From: Actinomycetota bacterium
Lineage (GTDB): Bacteria > Actinomycetota > Thermoleophilia > Solirubrobacterales > Solirubrobacteraceae
DNA length: 64,000 nt
Direction: 5' to 3'
NCBI GenBank assembly: GCA_005885515.1
Contig: VAWK01000016.1
Coordinates: 55,963-119,962, forward strand
Of the stretch, positions 45,661 through 54,402 are shown piece by piece. How positions within the stretch are numbered: the stretch's first letter is position 1; each line of letters begins with the position of its first letter. The notes beneath the pieces were generated by a model. That model saw nothing but the letters and a program-made list of their open reading frames with translations, did no database searches and had not been told where the DNA came from. The position numbers were made by a program, and so were the translations under genes.

Positions 45661-46104
45661 GTGTTCAGATCTATCGTGGTGGGGACCGATGGCTCGGACA
45701 CGGCGACGCAGGCTGTCAGTCAGGCAGTCGATCTAGCCAGCGCGGTGGGGGCCAAGCTCGAGCTGGTGAGCGCGTATGAGCCGGTGCCCGAGCAGCGCCT
45801 CGCCGAGGAACGGCGCAATGCGCCTGAGGACCTGCAGTGGGCGATCGGCCCGCGCGAGGACGTCGACGCGAAGCTCGAGGCCGCCGCTGCGATCGCCCGC
45901 GAGGCGGGGGTGAGCGTCGAGCTGTGCCCCCGTCAGGGCGACCCCGCCGACGCGATCCTGGACGTCGCCGAGGAGCGCGACGCGGACCTGATCGTGGTCG
46001 GCAACAAGGGCATGACCGGCGCCAAGCGCTTCCTGCTCGGATCGGTGCCGAACAAGGTCTCCCACCACGCCCCCTGCTCCGTGCTGATCATCCGCACGAC
46101 CTGA
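45661..46104 (+). CDS. Universal stress protein, UspA family
   Basis: 147 residues from GTG 45661. FRSIVVGTDGSDTATQAVSQAVDLA is the N-terminal strand and the aspartate that contacts ATP. ADLIVVGNKGMTGAKRFLLGSVPNKVSHHAPCSVLIIRTT at the C-terminus has the G-x2-G-x9-G-(S/T) ATP-binding signature (GNKGMTGAKRFLLGS). Cytoplasmic, ATP-binding, likely stress-induced. Convergent with the Wzz/CpsD gene, 15 bases apart. Confidence 0.93.
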   Translation: MFRSIVVGTDGSDTATQAVSQAVDLASAVGAKLELVSAYEPVPEQRLAEERRNAPEDLQWAIGPREDVDAKLEAAAAIAREAGVSVELCPRQGDPADAILDVAEERDADLIVVGNKGMTGAKRFLLGSVPNKVSHHAPCSVLIIRTT

Positions 46105-46119
46105 GCTGGGCTCGCGAGC

Positions 46120-47691
46120 TCAGCCCACCTTGAGCGCGGGGGCCTCCGCCGCCGAGCCATCGGCTGCGTAGTAGGGCGATCCGGTCAGGCGTGTGCCGAT
46201 CACTACGATCCCCACCGCGTTGACGTCGAGGCGGTCGAGCGTCTCGCGCAAATCGATCGCGTCGGAGGTGCGCAGGCGGTCCAGGCGCGAGACGACGAGC
46301 ACCTCGTCGCAGAACTGGGCCAGCATCTGTGCGTCGGCGACGCCCAGTATGGGGGGCGAGTCGATCAGCACGTACGTGTAGGAGCTGTGGCGCAGCGCCT
46401 CGATCAGGGACGGCAGGGCCGGCGTGTGCAGCAGCTCCGAGGCGTCGCCGCCGTGGCGGCCGGCCGGAAGCACGTCGAGCTCGCCGCGACCCGACCAGAT
46501 CTCCCCGCCGGCTGGCATGATCAGCTTGGCGACCTCGTCGAAGTGCATCGCCCGTCCCTCTGGGTTGAGCGTGAGCAGTTCGCGCATGCCCGGGCGGCCG
46601 CTGACTTTGAACGCGTCGTCGAGCTTTGGCCAGCGCAGGTCGCCGGAGATCACCAGCGTCTTGTGGCCGGCCTGGGCGAGCACGCGGCCGAGGCGCATGG
46701 TCACGGTCGTCTTGCCCTCCCCGTGCGTGGCGCTGGTCACGAGCATCACATGGGGATGCCCCGCCGGTGGCAGCGCCAGGCGCAGCGCCGCCGACAGCGT
46801 CTGGTAGGTCTCGTACTCGGCTCGCGCATACCGCGCGTCGACGCGCCGGCGCAGGTACGGGATGCCGCTGAGCACGGGCAGTCCGAGCAGGTGACTGATC
46901 TCGCGCTGGCTGGTCACCCGCGGCGTGAGCTGCTCGCGGCCAAGCGCCACCAGCACTGCCAGGAAGATCGAAGCGAACAGCGCGATCACGCCGTTGCGAA
47001 GCGGACGCGGCGAGCTCGGCGACGAGGGCACGTCGGGACGCTGGATGAGCTGCAGCTCGGAGCCCGCGCGGGCGCTGGCCGCTTCAAGTTCAGCTGCCCG
47101 TGCCTGGAGCGTGCTCAGTTGCGCCGCGACGGACGGTTCGGACGCAGAGCGAGCGCGCACCGATGCGATCTGGTCGTTGATCAGCGACAGCGCGGTGGAG
47201 GTCTGCGCTCGCTGCGAGGATGCGTGCTGGCTGAGAAACGCGCGCGCCACAGCGTACGCGAGCGTGGCCGCGTCGGAGGCGCTGCGGTCGGAGACCTTGA
47301 TGTTGATGATGTTCGCGTTTTCGGCGACCTCGGCGGTCACGCGCTTGGCCAGTGAGGCCCGCGTTTCACCGCGCACCGCGCCGGCGGCTTCGCTCAGCAC
47401 CGCGGCGGTGGTGGCGAGAGTGGCCGTGGTCGCGAGGTTGCGCTGAACCGTCTGCGTTTCGTTCGAGCTGACGAGCCCCGATGCGTTGTCCACGACGATG
47501 CTGGCGGTTGCTTCGTACGTCTTGGGCAGCGTCACCGAGAAGGCCAGAACCCCGGCCGTGATCACGACCACCATCGTTACGATCAGCCAGCGGCTCCGTC
47601 GCAGTGCCTCCAGGTAGCGCCCGACCTCGATCGGGTCCTCACCCAGCGATCCGCCGCCACCTTGCCGCCGGCCATTAGCATCAGTGCTCAT
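46120..47691 (-). CDS. Chain-length determinant/BY-kinase-like polysaccharide copolymerase (Wzz-CpsD fusion)
   Basis: 523 residues from ATG 47691. N-terminal Wzz module: EDPIEVGRYLEALRRSRW, first membrane helix LIVTMVVVITAGVLAF, a long extracytoplasmic coiled-coil-like part with RAQTSTALSLINDQIASVRARS, and a second helix GVIALFASIFLAVLVAL. C-terminal CpsD-like kinase: Walker A SATHGEGKTTVTMRLG, an A' region VISGDLRWPKLDDAF, and Walker B YTYVLIDSPPILGVADAQ. The usual C-terminal tyrosine cluster is reduced to a single YY (GSPYYAADG). It controls glycan length and may work with the CpsB-like phosphatase at 58225. Confidence 0.88.
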   Translation of the reverse strand: MSTDANGRRQGGGGSLGEDPIEVGRYLEALRRSRWLIVTMVVVITAGVLAFSVTLPKTYEATASIVVDNASGLVSSNETQTVQRNLATTATLATTAAVLSEAAGAVRGETRASLAKRVTAEVAENANIINIKVSDRSASDAATLAYAVARAFLSQHASSQRAQTSTALSLINDQIASVRARSASEPSVAAQLSTLQARAAELEAASARAGSELQLIQRPDVPSSPSSPRPLRNGVIALFASIFLAVLVALGREQLTPRVTSQREISHLLGLPVLSGIPYLRRRVDARYARAEYETYQTLSAALRLALPPAGHPHVMLVTSATHGEGKTTVTMRLGRVLAQAGHKTLVISGDLRWPKLDDAFKVSGRPGMRELLTLNPEGRAMHFDEVAKLIMPAGGEIWSGRGELDVLPAGRHGGDASELLHTPALPSLIEALRHSSYTYVLIDSPPILGVADAQMLAQFCDEVLVVSRLDRLRTSDAIDLRETLDRLDVNAVGIVVIGTRLTGSPYYAADGSAAEAPALKVG

Positions 47692-47731
47692 TTGGTCCCG
47701 TGGGTTAGGCGTGAACGAGTGGGAGGGCATG

Positions 47732-47737
47732 ATTATA
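47732..47737 (-). promoter_or_regulatory. Candidate -10 box for the Wzz/CpsD gene
   Basis: TATAAT read on the minus strand, 41 bases upstream of the ATG at 47691, in a locally AT-rich stretch. An exact consensus -10 is rare in this GC-rich sequence. No good -35 is visible 17 bases further upstream. Confidence 0.4.
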
Positions 47738-47875
47738 GACCTGCTTGATTGATCGGCCGCCGGTTCTGGCACGAAAGCCGCGGGCGCGATCTTGCGTCCG
47801 CCTGCGAGCTCGGGCGCGGGCCATGTCGCCCGCCGGCCGGCGTGAAGCTACACTCACCGTCGCTGTCGGAGCCCG

Positions 47876-49348
47876 TCAGCGCGTGCGCGCGGTTGGGGCT
47901 CGCGGCTGGACGATCGTTCGAGCGCCGAACGGATGGCGCGAGCGCCCGCCGTTTGGCCGTGCCAGCCCGAGCGCGACCCAGACCCCCTCAGATCGTTGCG
48001 GCGCGCGGCGGGCCGCGCCCGCCCAGATCAACGCGGCGACTACCCACAGATGCCGCCAGTGCAGCGTGTCGACCACCGTGCTGTTGAAGATCAGCCCGCA
48101 CCACGCGCCCAGCAGGGCGGCCGAGCCGATCCCGTGCGTATCCCTGCCCAGCACCACGTTGCGCAGCGCGAGCACGAGCGTGGCCACCAGCAGCGCCACC
48201 CACAGCAGCAGCCCGAGGAAGCCCTGCTCGGCGAACACGCGCACGAAGGTCGAGTGGCTGGCGATGTGGGAGTAGTGCAGGAACTGCCCGGGCCCGACGC
48301 CGACGGGGTGCGTCCAGCCTAGGTTCCAGCCATAGGTCTGCGCTGCGAACCGCTGGGTGTCGTAGGACTGCAGGTGAGCGCGCTCTTCCAGGAAGTGAAT
48401 CGACCCGCTGGCGCTCAGGATGACCACGGTCAAGCCGCCCACGAGCAGCAGCGCGGTCAGCGCCCGCAGCGCGCGGCGCGCGCCGGCCCGGCGCATGCTC
48501 GAAGCGGTCAGCATCACCACCAGGGCGATCACGAAGTCGGCCCAGGCGGCGCGGGAGTAAGAGAACAGGACGCCGAGCGTGAGCGCGAGCAGGCACAGCC
48601 AGATGCTGGCGGCGCGCAGCCGCAGCAGCCGCGGCGCCTTCGGCGCGATGTGCTGCTCGAGCAGGATCAACGCGATCGGGATCAGAAACGGGCCGAACAC
48701 GTTGGGGTCCTTGAACAGGCCGCTGGCGCGTTCGCCGTTGTCCGCGCTGCCGTTGATGAACTGGCGGCCGGGGATCGGGACGTGCAGCGCCAACGAGGCG
48801 AGCACGGCCGAGGCAACTGCGATCACGAGCCAGGTCACGACCACCAGGCGCGCGCGCGAGGAGGAATTGACGAAGGCGGTCAGCCACAGGGCGAAGACCG
48901 CGAGATAGACCGTGATGAACAGGAAGCGCAGCGCGACGGAAACCGATACGACGTCGATCATCGAGGCCAGGTTGACGACCAGCAGCACCGCGACCATCCA
49001 GCGCAGCAGCACGGGAACGCGGCCCAGGCGGAAGCGCCCGGTCACGGCGGCCACGCACATGATCACCGCGAAGGCGATGTCGGGCGGAGCGGGCTCGAAG
49101 CGCACCACCCCCATCAGCAGCAGTGCGATCGCGATCGCCGTGTCGTAGTGCCTGACCGCAAGCAGCAGGAATCCGGTTAGGGCAAGCCCGCCGGCCAGCG
49201 CGAGCGCCAACGGCAGGCTGGTGGTGTCGAGCGCGTTCACCAGCCCGACCGCGACCAGGCCCAGCACCACGGCGCCGACGCTCGCGCGTGAGAGCCGAAG
49301 CAGCGCGCCGGGCCGGGGAACGGGCTGCCTTGCGACCAGCTCAGTCAT
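47876..49348 (-). CDS. O-antigen ligase-like membrane protein (third of three)
   Basis: 490 residues with about twelve membrane segments. Signature loop: FINGSADNGERASGLFKDPNVFGPFLIPIALI, FSYSRAAWADFVIALVVMLT (S-x-SRAA motif of the family) and THPVGVGPGQFLHYSHIASHSTFVRVFAEQG with the conserved histidine/arginine pair. No TPR extension, unlike the other two. Its ATG lies inside the last codons of the upstream glycosyltransferase (8-base overlap), so both are translated together. Probably a polymerase (Wzy) or ligase for a specific glycan. Confidence 0.87.
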   Translation of the reverse strand: MTELVARQPVPRPGALLRLSRASVGAVVLGLVAVGLVNALDTTSLPLALALAGGLALTGFLLLAVRHYDTAIAIALLLMGVVRFEPAPPDIAFAVIMCVAAVTGRFRLGRVPVLLRWMVAVLLVVNLASMIDVVSVSVALRFLFITVYLAVFALWLTAFVNSSSRARLVVVTWLVIAVASAVLASLALHVPIPGRQFINGSADNGERASGLFKDPNVFGPFLIPIALILLEQHIAPKAPRLLRLRAASIWLCLLALTLGVLFSYSRAAWADFVIALVVMLTASSMRRAGARRALRALTALLLVGGLTVVILSASGSIHFLEERAHLQSYDTQRFAAQTYGWNLGWTHPVGVGPGQFLHYSHIASHSTFVRVFAEQGFLGLLLWVALLVATLVLALRNVVLGRDTHGIGSAALLGAWCGLIFNSTVVDTLHWRHLWVVAALIWAGAARRAPQRSEGVWVALGLARPNGGRSRHPFGARTIVQPRAPTARTR

Positions 49349-50495
49349 GTCCCGGTAATGATCGACGCTCGCGCGATCGGAGTAAAGGGCGGACCGCTGC
49401 CCGCGGCGGCACGATCTCGGCGTAGGCGCTGCTCAGTCGCTCGATCATCCGCTCGCGCGGAAAGCAGCCGGAGCGCAGCAGGGCGCCGCGGGCCAGCTGC
49501 GCCGCGCGCTCGCGGTCGCTCAGCAGCTGGTGAAGCGCCCCGGCCAGCGCCCGCTCGTCGCGCGGTGGCGCCAGCAGGCCACTCTCGCCGTGCACGATCG
49601 CCTCGCCGATGCCGCCCACGTCGCTGGCGACGATCGCCAGACCCAGCGCCATGGCTTCGAGGATGACATACGGGAACGCCTCGGCCCAGGAGGGATGCAC
49701 GAACACGTCCATGCCTCGCAGCGCGCGCAGCGGATCGTCCCGCGGCCCGACGAAATGCACGGCGCCGGCGACGCCGAGCGCGTGCGCCTGCTCGCGCAGC
49801 TGCTCGAGGTCTGGCCCCTCGCCCACGATCGCCAGCTGGACATTCGCATGGCGCTCGAGCACTAGCGGCGCGGCGGCGAGCAGCGTGGGAAGCCCCTTGC
49901 CGGGCCGCAGCTGCGTCAGCGTCCCGATCACCGGCCCTCGCCGCCCCAGCTCGGCCAGCCGTGGGTCGACTCCGCCGGGCGTGGGCGGCGCGATGCCGTT
50001 GTGAATCACGCGCACCCGGCTGGGCGGGCCGATCGTCCGCGCGAGCCGTGCCTCGGCCTCGCACACGCACACCACGCGCGCCGCCAGCGGCGAAAGCGCG
50101 CGCTCGATGCCCCTGTACAGCCGCCGCTCGGCGGCATGCGAGAAGAAGCCCGCGAAGGCATAGCCGTGCGGCGTGTAGACCACTGGCGTCCGCGGCGAGG
50201 CGATCCGCGCGAGGCGCGCAATCGCGCCCGCCTTGGAGCTGTGGGCGTGGATCAGCTCGGGCCGCACGTCGCGCACGATGCGCCCGAAGCGCGTGATCGC
50301 GGCCGCATCAGCGCGCGGCGCAACCGCACGGCGCAGGTCCAGCTGCACGTGGCGGACGCTCGCACGCAGCCCGCCAGGCATGGCCGGCGAGCACACGATC
50401 AGCTCGTGGCCCGCGCCCGTGAGCCCGTCGATCAGGTCCGCGATGTGGCGCCCGACGCCACCGTCGGTCGGCTGATGGCAAAGCAGCACGCGCAT
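49341..50495 (-). CDS. Glycosyltransferase, GT4 family
   Basis: 384 residues from ATG 50495. N-terminal MRVLLCHQPTDGGVGRHIADLIDGL, ELIHAHSSKAGAIARLARIA, VVYTPHGYAFAGFFSHAAERRLYRGIERAL; donor domain GPVIGTLTQLRPGKGLPTLLAAAPLV, LAIVGEGPDLEQLREQA and PSWAEAFPYVILEAMALGLAIVASDVGGIGEAI with an E-x7-E motif. Close to WcaL/EpsF-type transferases. Precedes and overlaps the O-antigen-ligase-like gene. Confidence 0.9.
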   Translation of the reverse strand: MRVLLCHQPTDGGVGRHIADLIDGLTGAGHELIVCSPAMPGGLRASVRHVQLDLRRAVAPRADAAAITRFGRIVRDVRPELIHAHSSKAGAIARLARIASPRTPVVYTPHGYAFAGFFSHAAERRLYRGIERALSPLAARVVCVCEAEARLARTIGPPSRVRVIHNGIAPPTPGGVDPRLAELGRRGPVIGTLTQLRPGKGLPTLLAAAPLVLERHANVQLAIVGEGPDLEQLREQAHALGVAGAVHFVGPRDDPLRALRGMDVFVHPSWAEAFPYVILEAMALGLAIVASDVGGIGEAIVHGESGLLAPPRDERALAGALHQLLSDRERAAQLARGALLRSGCFPRERMIERLSSAYAEIVPPRAAVRPLLRSRERRSLPGHD

Positions 50496-50530
50496 CGCAC
50501 GAGCCCACCCTACACGCCCGCGCGTCAGGG

Positions 50531-52189
50531 TCAGCGCGCCCGCAGCGCGAGCAGCCGGTAGCCCGACCACGACGGACGGTAGCCGGCGCTGCCCGTGTAG
50601 GTGGCGGAGACGCGGTAGCGTGCGCCCGCGCGTAGCCGCAACAGGCTGAAGAAGCGCCCCGCGGGGTTCACGCTCAGCGCTATGCGCCGCGCCGCGATCC
50701 AGCGGCCGTGGCGCCGCACCTCGACCTTGATCACGACGCTGCCCCTGGTTGCCCTGCGGACGACGCCCGAGATCCTTGCCAGCGGCCCCCCTCCGTGCCT
50801 CGCTCGTGCGAGCCGCCGGGCCGCGCGTCCCTTCGCGTGGCGCCCGTGCTGGCGCCCGCGGGCGTGCGAGCTCGGGCCGCGCGAGCGCTTCCTGCCGCGC
50901 AAGCCTGCCGGCGCCCTGCGCGCTTTCGAGCCATGACGCGCGCCCACCAACCTGGTTTCGAGCGTCGTCCGTGTGGCCGCGGCCGCAGCTTCGGCCGCGC
51001 TCGACGGCGAGCCCTGCACGGTGCCGCTCAGCACCGCCCCGGAGGCCGGGGGGAGCGTGAGCGAGCTGACCCAGCTCCCACTCGCGTCTCGCATCGCGTT
51101 CGGGAGCGTGATCGTCTGGGTGGCCGAACCCGGCGGATTGACGAGCACCATCCCGCCGGTGAAGTCGCGCCGCAGCAGGTTGCTCCACGGGTGCCTCGCG
51201 TTGGTTGCTTCCCCGAGGTTCACGTTGAAGCCCTGCCACCAGCTGGTGGGCGTCTGTTCCTTTGCGCTGACGGCGTCGTTGCCCGTGGAGATCTCAAAGT
51301 AGCTGGCGAGGTTGTACTCCATGCCACGAGGATCCGAGGCCGATCCATCCATCACCACGCCGCGGCCGAGGCTGTGAACCTGGTCCACGAAGGCGAGCAG
51401 CGCATTCAGCGACCACCGTCCGCTCCCGCCTGTGAGGCCCGAGTCGTTCACGCCGCGCTCGAGCAGGATGTAGTTGGCCGATTCGATCTCACGGCGGATG
51501 CTCGGGTCGCTGGGGCCGGCGTCGCCGTTGGCAAACCAGAGCGCGTTGTGCACTATCTCCGCGGCCGGCAACGCGGCTCGGATTTCGGCCATGAATTGAG
51601 CCATGTACGCGCTCCACGCCGCCGGCGTGATCACGGCACCGCCGGCGCCGACGGGGGCGACATCCGTTTCGCTGGCGTCTCCCACTCGCTCTTCCATGTT
51701 GACGTCGTCCACGAACAGGCCGCGGTAGCCGTGCGCGAGGTGCCCCCGCGCCTGTTCGATCCAGTAGTGGCGGAAGGCGGGGTTCGAGATGTCGCCCGCG
51801 TACTGCGGGCAGGTTCCGTTCCCGCAGCCATAGGGGATGAACAGCTTGTTGCCCGCCGTGTCCCTGAGGATCCATTCGGGATGCTGCGAGGCGAGCGAGC
51901 TTTCGGTGTAGATCGCGTAGGCGTCGTCGTACATCCAGCCCTGCTGGTACCAGGCGGTCTTGTCGTCGAAGAACGGCGACCACACGATCATGCGCCACAT
52001 GTGTGCGCGCAACCAGGCCTGGGTTTCGAGCGATGCGCTGCTCGTGAAGGAGTCGAAGGACGAGTCGGCCGAGCGCACGAAGTGCACGCTGCCAGCCACG
52101 TCGGCCGATGCGCGACCGCCGAGGCCGCAGGCAAGTGCCGTGACGGTCAGCAAGGCGATGCTGGTCGCTTGACGGAGACCTCGACGCAT
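50531..52189 (-). CDS. Secreted putative glycoside hydrolase (GHL15-like), under c-di-GMP riboswitch
   Basis: 552 residues. Signal peptide ATSIALLTVTALACGLGGRASA. TIM-barrel domain: FVRSADSSFDSFTSS, HMWRMIVWSPFFDDKTAWYQ, RGLFVDDVNMEERVGDAS near residue 160 (acidic pair likely catalytic), AEIVHNALWFANGD, SANYILLERGVNDSG and GMVLVNPPGSATQTI. This order matches the putative glycosyl-hydrolase-like family 15. An Arg/His-rich linker leads to a C-terminal beta-sandwich (ISGVVRRATRGSVVIKVEVR, YRVSATYTGSAGYRPSWSGY). The leader carries a GEMM-I riboswitch whose closing stem includes the GGGAG ribosome-binding site, so c-di-GMP probably lowers expression. Confidence 0.83.
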   Translation of the reverse strand: MRRGLRQATSIALLTVTALACGLGGRASADVAGSVHFVRSADSSFDSFTSSASLETQAWLRAHMWRMIVWSPFFDDKTAWYQQGWMYDDAYAIYTESSLASQHPEWILRDTAGNKLFIPYGCGNGTCPQYAGDISNPAFRHYWIEQARGHLAHGYRGLFVDDVNMEERVGDASETDVAPVGAGGAVITPAAWSAYMAQFMAEIRAALPAAEIVHNALWFANGDAGPSDPSIRREIESANYILLERGVNDSGLTGGSGRWSLNALLAFVDQVHSLGRGVVMDGSASDPRGMEYNLASYFEISTGNDAVSAKEQTPTSWWQGFNVNLGEATNARHPWSNLLRRDFTGGMVLVNPPGSATQTITLPNAMRDASGSWVSSLTLPPASGAVLSGTVQGSPSSAAEAAAAATRTTLETRLVGARHGSKARRAPAGLRGRKRSRGPSSHARGRQHGRHAKGRAARRLARARHGGGPLARISGVVRRATRGSVVIKVEVRRHGRWIAARRIALSVNPAGRFFSLLRLRAGARYRVSATYTGSAGYRPSWSGYRLLALRAR

Positions 52190-52198
52190 GCGCTCTCC

Positions 52199-52276
52199 CT
52201 TCGGTAGCTGGGCGATCTCGCAGGAGACCCCTGGCTTTGCGCCCCCGGCTCACACCGGGTATGCCTTTGTCGTGGG
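52199..52276 (-). ncRNA. Cyclic-di-GMP class I riboswitch (GEMM-I)
   Basis: On the minus strand, directly before the hydrolase ATG: CACGACAAAGGCATACC (Vibrio Vc2 has CACGCACAGGGCAAACC), a small CGG/CCG hairpin, then GGGCGCAAAGCC (Vc2 GGGACGCAAAGCC), a second hairpin GGGGTCTCC...GAGATCGCC, and the closing CAGCTACCGA (Vc2 GGTTACCGA). All conserved GEMM blocks occur in order and spacing. The outer stem can form between GCTCGCCC (around 52281-52274) and GGGAGAGC (around 52199-52192), which contains the Shine-Dalgarno. Ligand binding would therefore hide the ribosome site: an OFF switch. That direction is inference. Confidence 0.85.
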
Positions 52277-52415
52277 CGAGCCCGCTCGCCCGCTCCGCGA
52301 TCACCTCCAACCTCGGACGCAGCGGCTCCAATGGCGAGCCCACGCGAGCGGCAGATGGACGCATGTTCGAGGCGGGCACGGCGCAGAGCACCGCGCCGGC
52401 CGGCATCGGGCGAGA

Positions 52416-53234
52416 TCAGTGCGCGGGTCGTGCCCGCTGCTGAACGCGTCCGCGCAGCTGTTTGCTTGCCCGTCTCAGGACACGCATCGGCGGGCTCTTC
52501 AGCAACGGCTCATAGCGATCGGTCAGCTTCAGCAGCACGATCGGCAGCGGGTCCGCGGCGCCGATCATCGCCCGCGTGATCTCATACGGCGCCCAGCTGC
52601 CCGAGCCGGTCGTCACGGCCGCGATCAAGCCGCTGTCGCGCGCCGCCGCGATCGCCTCCGGGCCGTACCGCCCGAACGGGTACGCGAAGGTCTGCACCGG
52701 GGCCCCGCCGATCTGTTCGAGCGCTGCCCGGCTTTCGCTGATCTCCCGCAGGCAAGCGTCGTAGTCCAGCGTCGAGAGATCCGGATGGGTCATCGTGTGC
52801 GCGCCCAGCTCCCATCCCTCGGCAACGAGCTCGCGCAGCTGGCTGCGGGTCATCATCGCGCCGTCGCCGCCCGGACCGATCCACGGGCTCGTCCGATCGA
52901 TGAAACCGATCGTCACGTACACGGTGGCCTTGATCGCGTACTCGCGCAGGATCGGCAGCGCCACCTCGTGGTTGTTGCGCATGCCGTCGTCGAAGGTCAG
53001 TGCCGCCAGGCCGGGCGGAGGCATGCCGCCGGCGCCGAGCCGTGCCAGCTCGGCCAGCGTGACGAAGCTGAAGCCGGCGGCCAGCAGCATCTCGACCTGC
53101 GCGCGAAAGCGATCGGGGGCCACGAGCAGCATGCTGAGGTCATCGCGCCTGCGCGACGGCGCCACGCCGTGATAGCCGAGCACGATCGGGCGGCGCCGGC
53201 GGATCTTCGTGAGCGTGTGGACGGCGGGCGTCAT
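52416..53234 (-). CDS. Polysaccharide deacetylase
   Basis: 272 residues, NodB/carbohydrate esterase 4 fold. PIVLGYHGVAPS, metal-binding TFDDGMRNNHEVALPIL (the two aspartates), the zinc histidines in LGAHTMTHPDLS (H-x3-H), and AYPFGRYGPEAIAAARDSG. No signal peptide, so it may act on the cytoplasmic face or be exported otherwise. Removes N- or O-acetyl groups from a glycan. Its start overlaps the upstream flippase remnant's stop (ATGA). Confidence 0.9.
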   Translation of the reverse strand: MTPAVHTLTKIRRRRPIVLGYHGVAPSRRRDDLSMLLVAPDRFRAQVEMLLAAGFSFVTLAELARLGAGGMPPPGLAALTFDDGMRNNHEVALPILREYAIKATVYVTIGFIDRTSPWIGPGGDGAMMTRSQLRELVAEGWELGAHTMTHPDLSTLDYDACLREISESRAALEQIGGAPVQTFAYPFGRYGPEAIAAARDSGLIAAVTTGSGSWAPYEITRAMIGAADPLPIVLLKLTDRYEPLLKSPPMRVLRRASKQLRGRVQQRARPAH

Positions 53235-53929
53235 GTTGACGGTGATGCGGCGCCGCGCGGCGCCGGCGCTCGCCGGGCAATTCGCGCACGCAGCTGGTCG
53301 AGCGCCGTGCTCACCACCGAGAAGTCATCGGAGAACGCGCTTCGCTCGTAGGAGAACAGAACGGCGAAATACGCCACGATCCCGGCGGGGACGGCGGCGG
53401 CGAAGTGGTGCCGCAGCAGGAACATGAGCCCGCCCGCGACGGCGCTGGCAAGCACCGGTCCGGCGAGCAGGCGGCAAGCTTGCACCCTGCCCCGCAGCTC
53501 GCCCGTGAGGAGGATGAGCGCCCCGGCCAGCGCGTCGGAGTAGTACTCCTCCAGGCGCGAATGATCGCGCGACACCTCGCGCGTCAGGACGATGTCCTGG
53601 CCGAAGAACCCGACCACGGTCACGATGCCCACGAACGAGAGCCCGAATGAGAAGATGCCGAGCTCGGAGGCGCCGAGCTTCCGCGCCAGGACGATGCACA
53701 GCGCCGCCGTTGCGATCTTCGAGCCGATGTCGGCGGTCGCGCGGAAGCCGGCGTTAAGCAGGATGCGCGAGGAGCGGGCGCCGGCGCCCACGCGCGGGCC
53801 GGCAGGGTCGCCGCGATCGCCGGCGGCGAGCTCGCTCTCGGCTCGCGTGCGGGCGACTGGCGGTCCCGGCCGGGCGCCGGCGTTGGGAGCGGGGTCCTCT
53901 CGCGCCTGCCCGGCGCCTGCTTGGCTCAT
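53231..53929 (-). pseudogene. Truncated polysaccharide flippase (Wzx-like) with large in-frame internal deletion
   Basis: 232 residues, whereas Wzx/MATE-type flippases have about 420-500. After a disordered N-terminus, residues about 55-115 are the flippase first helices (GFRATADIGSKIATAALCIVLARKLGASELGIFSFGLSFVGI), with FGQDIVLTREVSRDHSRLEEYYSDAL. The sequence then jumps at about residue 140 into LLTGELRGRVQACRLLAGPVLASAVAGGLMFLLRHH and a last helix FAAAVPAGIVAYFAVLFSYERSAF, which are normally the final two helices. Roughly eight helices are missing but the frame is open. A functional transporter is unlikely. It overlaps the deacetylase by four bases. Confidence 0.7.
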
Positions 53930-54402
53930 GCGCCCGGCCCCTTCGATTCGCGCTGGGACGGCGCGGACCGCGACGGCGCTGGCGCCAGGACCGTAGCCAG
54001 TGCGGGGGCAGCTCGATCATCTCCTTTGCGTCGCCCACACCGAGCCCGAAATGACGATACAGATCGGTTCGCCGAGCGAGGCCGGTGAGTGTGGCGTGTC
54101 GCTCTCATCGGATGGTTCCTCGCGTGTCTCAAGGGCCGGGGGGCGAGAGGGGCCGGCTACTCATCGCCGGGGGCCTGACGCCCTGGTCTCAGATCAGACC
54201 TGCGTCGGCACAACCGATCGCGGCAGCCACGCTCTGAGCCACACCACACCGTGCCTGGGGATGCGCGCGGCTAGCTGACGGCGCGACGTTGACCGGAACG
54301 GAGGTGTCGCGGCGTCGGTGGGCTGCAGCTAGTCTGGGGGGCCGTGAGGTCGCCGGTCTTTGAACGCGGTCCGCGAGCCCGCCCTCCCGGGGACGACCGA
54401 CG
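53930..54402. other. Intergenic region without a clear gene (473 bases)
   Basis: Between the flippase remnant (minus) and comA (plus). I see no complete gene. Minus-strand bases about 54060-53990 encode a protein-like phrase (LYRHFGLGVGDAKEMIELPP) without plausible start or flanking homology; it may be the remains of an upstream gene removed with the flippase deletion. The region just before 54403 should contain the comA promoter, but no strong -10/-35 is visible. Confidence 0.4.

Noticed and set aside
46387-47355. 322-residue plus-strand frame antisense to the Wzz/CpsD gene
   Set aside because: Composition typical of antisense GC-rich shadow frames; the opposite strand has clear Walker motifs.
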